DNA from: DAOPZJ01 sp964587625
GTDB lineage: Bacteria > Bacillota > Clostridia > Oscillospirales > JAKOTC01
DNA length: 9,606 nucleotides
Reading direction: 5' to 3'
Assembly (NCBI GenBank): GCA_964587625.1
Contig: CAZPLU010000052.1
Coordinates: forward strand, 1 to 9,606
The notes beneath the pieces were generated by a model, which was not told the origin of the DNA, searched no databases, and saw nothing but the letters and a program-made list of their open reading frames with translations. Positions 6,608 through 9,606 of the stretch are shown one piece after another (position 1 is the first letter of the stretch; each line of letters starts with the position of its first letter). The translations under genes were made by a program, and so were the position numbers.

Positions 6608-7372
6608 TCAATCGTTGTCAGTGGTTTTATCAGCCCTGGGCAGCGTATAAGTCCATGCCTCGCCGTCCCAGGCGCAGGGGATTTCGGCGGTTTTGGTCTC
6701 TTCGGGGCTTTGGACCGATACCGTCAGCGTGAACGCGCCGTCGGCGATCTCCGCGTCCGCTATCGTCACCAAATAGGCGTCGAGGGTCCCGTCTTCGGCA
6801 ACAAGCCCCTCGGCGGTGAGCTGTGCCAGGTCGGCGGCGCGGGAGCCGGCGCCGTAGGAGATCAGCGCGCGGTGAATCAGCGCGCTCTTTTCGGCGGCAG
6901 AGAGATTAGTCGCCGCCGACAGATCGATGCCGACCGGAAGATCTGTCATAAAAGGCGCATTCGAACAGGCGCCCCTGACCACGGACAGATACAGCCCCAC
7001 CAGATCGCCGCCGTTGCTTTTGATCTGAACAAATTCCGCATCGATGAGCTGAGCCGGATAACTCTCGGCGATGGAACCGCCGAAGCCGATCTCGACGATC
7101 AGACCGGGGATGAGTTCACCGCTCTCGGCTTCTTCGCCGGCTGCGTCAAAGACCTTGAGTTCATTGACGCCGTAGAGTTGAAACACGCCGCCTGCGGCTT
7201 CGTATTCGCCGGTTCCGGCGAGGGTCAACACGGTTACGGTGTTGTTGGCGCCGATGACGGTCGAGATGATTTTGCCGGTGAATACGGCATCTGTCTCGGG
7301 GATTTTGGCGCGGCAGCCGAACGTGCCGAGCAGCATGACCGCCGCAAACAACAGCGCGAAAAGTTTTTTCAT
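6608..7372 (-). CDS. Secreted lipoprotein of unknown function
   Basis: A 254-residue protein starting at the ATG at 7370-7372, which has GGAGGT (7385-7380) 7 nt upstream. An upstream in-frame ATG (7432) lies within the promoter and is rejected. Residues 1-20 form a lipoprotein signal: MKK, a hydrophobic core, then LLGTFGC with C20 as the lipidated cysteine. The lipobox is not classical (T at -3, F at -2). The rest is exported. A beta-rich part (about 28-120), with a VEIGFGGSIAESYPAQ stretch reminiscent of OB-fold-like DUF3221-type lipoproteins, is followed by a helical segment (about 155-190) and a beta-rich C-terminal part (196-245). Two further cysteines (C136 and C233) could form a disulphide. 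No catalytic motif is visible. Whether it is linked to cation efflux by the neighbouring pump is unknown; both have their own promoter. Confidence 0.83.
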   Translation of the reverse strand: MKKLFALLFAAVMLLGTFGCRAKIPETDAVFTGKIISTVIGANNTVTVLTLAGTGEYEAAGGVFQLYGVNELKVFDAAGEEAESGELIPGLIVEIGFGGSIAESYPAQLIDAEFVQIKSNGGDLVGLYLSVVRGACSNAPFMTDLPVGIDLSAATNLSAAEKSALIHRALISYGAGSRAADLAQLTAEGLVAEDGTLDAYLVTIADAEIADGAFTLTVSVQSPEETKTAEIPCAWDGEAWTYTLPRADKTTDND

Positions 7373-7403
7373 GGTGATTACCTCCGTTGGTGGGAATGTC
7401 TCT

Positions 7404-7432
7404 ATCATATCGGCGAATCGGGGAAAAGTCAA
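7404..7432 (-). promoter_or_regulatory. Promoter of the lipoprotein gene
   Basis: On the minus strand TTGACT (7432-7427) is followed after 17 bp by TATGAT (7409-7404). The predicted start near 7397 gives a leader of about 25 nt containing the GGAGGT ribosome site. Confidence 0.85.
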
Positions 7433-7507
7433 GCCGCGGCGCAGCGACAGACCTTATTATAATGTACAGGATCTGTGTGTGCCACGGCGTTGCGCATGAT
7501 TTTGTTA

Positions 7508-7536
7508 TTGACAAATTTTTCGTATGCAGTTAAAAT
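7508..7536 (+). promoter_or_regulatory. Promoter of the zinc-ribbon membrane protein gene
   Basis: A perfect TTGACA (7508-7513), a 17-bp spacer and TAAAAT (7531-7536). The predicted start near 7543 leaves a leader of only about 14 nt, just enough for AGAGGAG (7545-7551). It is divergent from the lipoprotein promoter, with the two -35 boxes 75 bp apart. Confidence 0.87.
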
Positions 7537-7556
7537 ATGACGTGAGAGGAGTGGTT

Positions 7557-8465
7557 ATGATGACATGCCTCAATTGCAGATCCACGGTGCCGGACAACAG
7601 CCGGTTTTGTGAGTTTTGCGGCGCCGCGATTTCGCAACCCGCCTATGCGCCCGCGCCGCTCGATTTGAGCCCTATAAACCAATTTCCGCAAAGAGCCCGT
7701 GAAATCGCCTCCGGGCCGCTGATGCTGTGGTTGGCCGTTTTGTTTTCGGCGCAGCTCGCTTTTACTGCGGTGGCCGCGGGTTGGTATTCGCTTGCGCTGT
7801 TGATCGCGATTCCCGAATTGATCGCCTACTGGATGATCTACTCCAACGCCAAAAACGCGGAGCCGGGCAATCACAGCGGCTTGAAACTGCTGAAGGGGTA
7901 CTACAGTTTTATCTTTGTGTTTATGGTGGTGCTCAGCTGCATTGCCGTCCTCGCTTTGATCGGCATCGGGATCATCGCCATAACGGCCGCAGACGAAATC
8001 GGCGGGGCGCTGGACGGAAGATTCGGCGAGTTCGGCAGCGGGGTCGCCGGTATTCTGGGCACGGCGATTCTCATCGTCGCTGTTGTCGTATTACCGATCA
8101 CGTTGGGCGTCGCCAGCTTTTTTGCTTGGGCGAAACGAAAATATGTGCGTTCCTTATACGGCGCGGTGACATCCGGCGGCAGACCGCAGTGGTCCGTCTT
8201 TATCGCGGTGCTCCTGTTTGTCGCGGCGTTCAACGCGTTTTCCTCGATCGGGAATGTGGCCGTCCTGAATTCGCAATATTACACATACTGGATGTCTGAA
8301 GCGTTCAGCCGGCTGCCACCCGGGTTTACGCAGTTTTTCACGGATTACATGAGCCGGATAACCGGATATAAAGCTGTGTTCGGGTCGCTGCAGGCGATTT
8401 GCAGCTGCGGTTATGCGGTGATTGCCGGCGTCATCGTGTTAAAATTGAAAAACGCGGACAGATAA
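7557..8465 (+). CDS. Zinc-ribbon multi-pass membrane protein (unknown function)
   Basis: A 302-residue protein. Two adjacent ATGs (7557 and 7560) follow AGGAG (7547-7551) at 5 and 8 nt, so the start is uncertain by one codon. An ATG at 7524 lies upstream of the transcription start and cannot be used. A cytoplasmic zinc ribbon (C4, C7, C18, C21) is followed by a short proline-rich linker and about six membrane segments (roughly 55-75, 77-95, 116-142, 165-190, 213-233, 272-296). A loop at about 235-270 is rich in Y, F and S between the fifth and sixth segments. No transporter or enzyme signature is visible. Proteins with a zinc ribbon joined to hydrophobic segments are common and uncharacterised in Clostridia. 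No terminator is evident before the rRNA promoters, so read-through into the rRNA operon is possible. Confidence 0.8.
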   Translation: MMTCLNCRSTVPDNSRFCEFCGAAISQPAYAPAPLDLSPINQFPQRAREIASGPLMLWLAVLFSAQLAFTAVAAGWYSLALLIAIPELIAYWMIYSNAKNAEPGNHSGLKLLKGYYSFIFVFMVVLSCIAVLALIGIGIIAITAADEIGGALDGRFGEFGSGVAGILGTAILIVAVVVLPITLGVASFFAWAKRKYVRSLYGAVTSGGRPQWSVFIAVLLFVAAFNAFSSIGNVAVLNSQYYTYWMSEAFSRLPPGFTQFFTDYMSRITGYKAVFGSLQAICSCGYAVIAGVIVLKLKNADR

Positions 8466-8564
8466 GAGAAATCGAACGCGGCCGGGTATACGACTTCCCG
8501 TATAATTGATTCGGAATATTACAATTTCCAAAAAAATTATGTCGAAATAAATCGAAAAAAGTCC

Positions 8565-8593
8565 TTGACAGGCGCTCGACCGTATGATACTAT
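8565..8593 (+). promoter_or_regulatory. rRNA operon promoter P1
   Basis: A perfect TTGACA (8565-8570), a 17-bp spacer and TACTAT (8588-8593) with an extended TG (8585-8586). Upstream sequence (about 8528-8560) carries A/T tracts like an UP element. The predicted start is near 8600. No ORF follows before P2, so the transcript should run into the rRNA leader. An 11-bp inverted repeat overlaps it. Confidence 0.75.
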
Positions 8594-8604
8594 GGTCGAG
8601 CGCC
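8571..8604. repeat. Perfect 11-bp dyad spanning the P1 -10 box (candidate operator)
   Basis: GGCGCTCGACC (8571-8581) starts right after the -35 and fills much of the spacer. GGTCGAGCGCC (8594-8604) begins right after the -10 and covers the start site. The 12-nt centre holds the -10. A transcript starting near 8600 would not contain the hairpin, so a DNA-level role (dimeric regulator or cruciform) fits P1 better. As RNA read from the upstream gene it would be a stem followed by only UUU, a poor terminator. Confidence 0.75.
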
Positions 8605-8705
8605 TTTGCGAAGGCGGATCCGAAAGCCCCGCACAAAAGCAGTAATTCAAACGATATACGAAGAAGATTGCCAAATTTTCCGCGAATAAAAATTCGAAAA
8701 AACTG

Positions 8706-8735
8706 TTGACAATGCTGTGGCTATCGTGGTATAAT
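8706..8735 (+). promoter_or_regulatory. rRNA operon promoter P2
   Basis: A perfect TTGACA (8706-8711), an 18-bp spacer and a perfect TATAAT (8730-8735) with an extended TG (TGGTATAAT). A/T-rich sequence with A tracts (about 8672-8703) lies upstream, as in UP elements. The predicted start is near 8742. Tandem promoters 141 bp apart are usual for rRNA operons. Confidence 0.88.
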
Positions 8736-8977
8736 ACAATTCCGCGCTTTGGAGCGGACAAACGGTGCGCCGAGAGGTGTACGGGAGTTCGAACGAGGAA
8801 CGGATGCGCAAAAAGCGCACAAACGACTCGGCGGCGTAAAGCCGACGAAGCGCCAAAGTGTGCAGACGACGAGAAGAATTTTCCGCAAGAAAAATTCTTC
8901 CGGACGGCTCGAAGAAAGAGACGGAACGTCTCGTTCGCACGAGCAAGAAAAAGTTCTCGCAAGAGAAGTTTTTCCCA

Positions 8978-9020
8978 AACGAATCGCGAAGCGATTCGTT
9001 AGGACCTTGAAAATTAAACG
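8978..9020 (+). promoter_or_regulatory. boxB-like hairpin and boxA-like antitermination site
   Basis: A perfect 10-bp hairpin with a GAA loop (8978-9000) directly precedes GACCTTGAAAATTAAACGAT (9003-9022). The latter resembles the boxA of Gram-positive rRNA operons (B. subtilis type CTTTGAAAACTAAAC), where NusB and ribosomal protein S10 load and protect rRNA transcription from Rho. The assignment rests on sequence likeness and position. Confidence 0.6.
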
Positions 9021-9236
9021 ATATTGAAAAAGCGAAGCGCAAAACTGTCAATAAATTTGAGGTTTTAGTGAAGTGCGCGGGCGTGTTTCGAAGAAGCGGC
9101 GGCGGTCGGACCCGGAAGGGGATGAGCGCTTAAGCGGAGACGAAGGCGCAACGCGTGCAAAAAAATTAAAGCCGGCGAAGCAACGACGTAAAAACGTTGC
9201 GAAAACGAGTGAAGCGTCAACACACTGCAACGGACT

Positions 9237-9290
9237 GAGAGGTTCGAACGGGTTGAGAGATTCGAGCGAACCGAGAGGTTCGAGCGGATT
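9237..9290 (+). repeat. Three 18-bp tandem repeats in the rRNA leader
   Basis: Three adjacent copies of about GAGAGGTTCGARCGGNTT at 9237-9254, 9255-9272 and 9273-9290, with a decayed partial copy just before (CGGACT, 9231-9236). The copies differ at a few positions. GGTTCG of the first (9241-9246) can pair with CGAACC of the second (9267-9272). There are no spacers, so it is not a CRISPR array. Confidence 0.8.
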
Positions 9291-9563
9291 GCAAAATCCG
9301 GTGACAACAGGTTTGAAAAGACCGGTTGTAAAATGTGCGAAGACGAAATAACTCAAACGAGCGGCGCAACAACAAGTTGCGCATTCAAGCTCTGAAGATT
9401 GGTATGGACGGGGACGGCTTGGGGGCAACGCGATGAACGTCGCAAACGCGGACGCGGGAGAGATCCGGCGGAAGCGCGCGGAGGTTTTCGGGAGAGATTT
9501 CGGAAACGGAAGCGGCGCGGCGAAACGCGCGGGACCCTTAGCAAAGACCCTGTTGATATACAA

Positions 9564-9606
<43 letters not shown>

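Larger units (their letters stand above)
8742..9563 (+). other. Long hairpin-rich 5' leader of the rRNA transcript
   Basis: About 820 nt from the P2 start to the 16S 5' end, purine-rich and without a credible gene. Hairpins visible in order: TGCGC/GCGCA (8805-8819); GAAGAATTTT/AAAATTCTTC (8873-8900); GAGACG/CGTCTC with a GAA loop (8918-8932); GAAAAAGTTCTC/GAGAAGTTTTTC with a GCAA loop and one mismatch (8947-8974); AACGAATCGC/GCGATTCGTT (8978-9000); GCAACG/CGTTGC (9180-9200); ACAACAGGT/ACCGGTTGT with one mismatch (9304-9329); GCGCAAC/GTTGCGC (9364-9382); GCGCG/CGCGC (9515-9530). Part near the 3' end should pair with sequence after 16S for RNase III processing, but that partner lies outside the window. 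Confidence 0.75.

Noticed and set aside
6551..7462. 303-codon open frame on the plus strand
   Set aside because: It is antisense to the lipoprotein gene, which has a signal peptide, ribosome site and promoter. The plus-strand frame has none and starts in the ATPase promoter.
7456..7463. TATAAT on both strands in the divergent intergenic region
   Set aside because: No -35 lies at the right distance on either strand, while better TTGACA-type promoters serve both flanking genes.
9237..9290. Possible CRISPR array
   Set aside because: The repeats are directly adjacent with no spacers, are only 18 bp and lie in an rRNA leader; no cas gene is present.
8537..9563. Several open frames of 60-171 codons on both strands in the rRNA leader
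   Set aside because: They are arginine- and serine-rich low-complexity translations of purine-rich leader RNA, overlap one another on both strands and show no family likeness.

Overview
The window looks like a chromosomal segment of a moderately GC-rich Gram-positive Firmicute, most likely an uncultured clostridial or oscillospiral lineage. The reasons are strong AGGAGG-type ribosome sites about 7 nt before starts, TTGACA/TATAAT promoters often with an extended TG, a PdaC-type wall deacetylase, zinc-ribbon membrane proteins common in Clostridia, a yybP-ykoY riboswitch on a P-type ATPase, and a Gram-positive type rRNA leader running into a 16S start. The taxon is inferred; only the first ~43 nt of 16S are present.

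Layout. 1-2335 (+): a promoter drives a two-gene operon, a membrane-anchored polysaccharide deacetylase followed 25 bp later by a membrane protein with a zinc ribbon at each end. 2465-3615 (+): gapA (glyceraldehyde-3-phosphate dehydrogenase) stands alone, with its own promoter, a hairpin at the mRNA 5' end and a strong terminator. 3623-3724: a 102-bp palindromic MITE-like element lies between two convergent genes and supplies the last 11 codons and stop of the next one. 3690-6588 (-): a SERCA-like P2A cation ATPase is preceded by its own promoter and a yybP-ykoY (Mn2+) riboswitch. 6608-7432 (-): a secreted lipoprotein with its own promoter. 7508-8465 (+): a divergently transcribed zinc-ribbon multi-pass membrane protein. 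8466-9563: about 1.1 kb without a gene. It holds two tandem rRNA promoters (P1, P2), then a long purine-rich leader with hairpins, a boxB/boxA-like antitermination site and an 18-bp tandem repeat, and ends in the 5' end of 16S rRNA.

How the genes relate. Most units are independently promoted housekeeping functions: wall modification, glycolysis, cation efflux and ribosome synthesis. The clearest regulatory logic is the manganese riboswitch, which points to Mn2+ (with or without Ca2+) efflux for the ATPase. The least explained parts are the dyad that brackets the -10 of rRNA promoter P1, the unusually long hairpin-rich rRNA leader, and the capture of the ATPase 3' end by a dispersed palindromic element. 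I found no CRISPR array, phage module, defence cassette, toxin-antitoxin pair or transposase gene.
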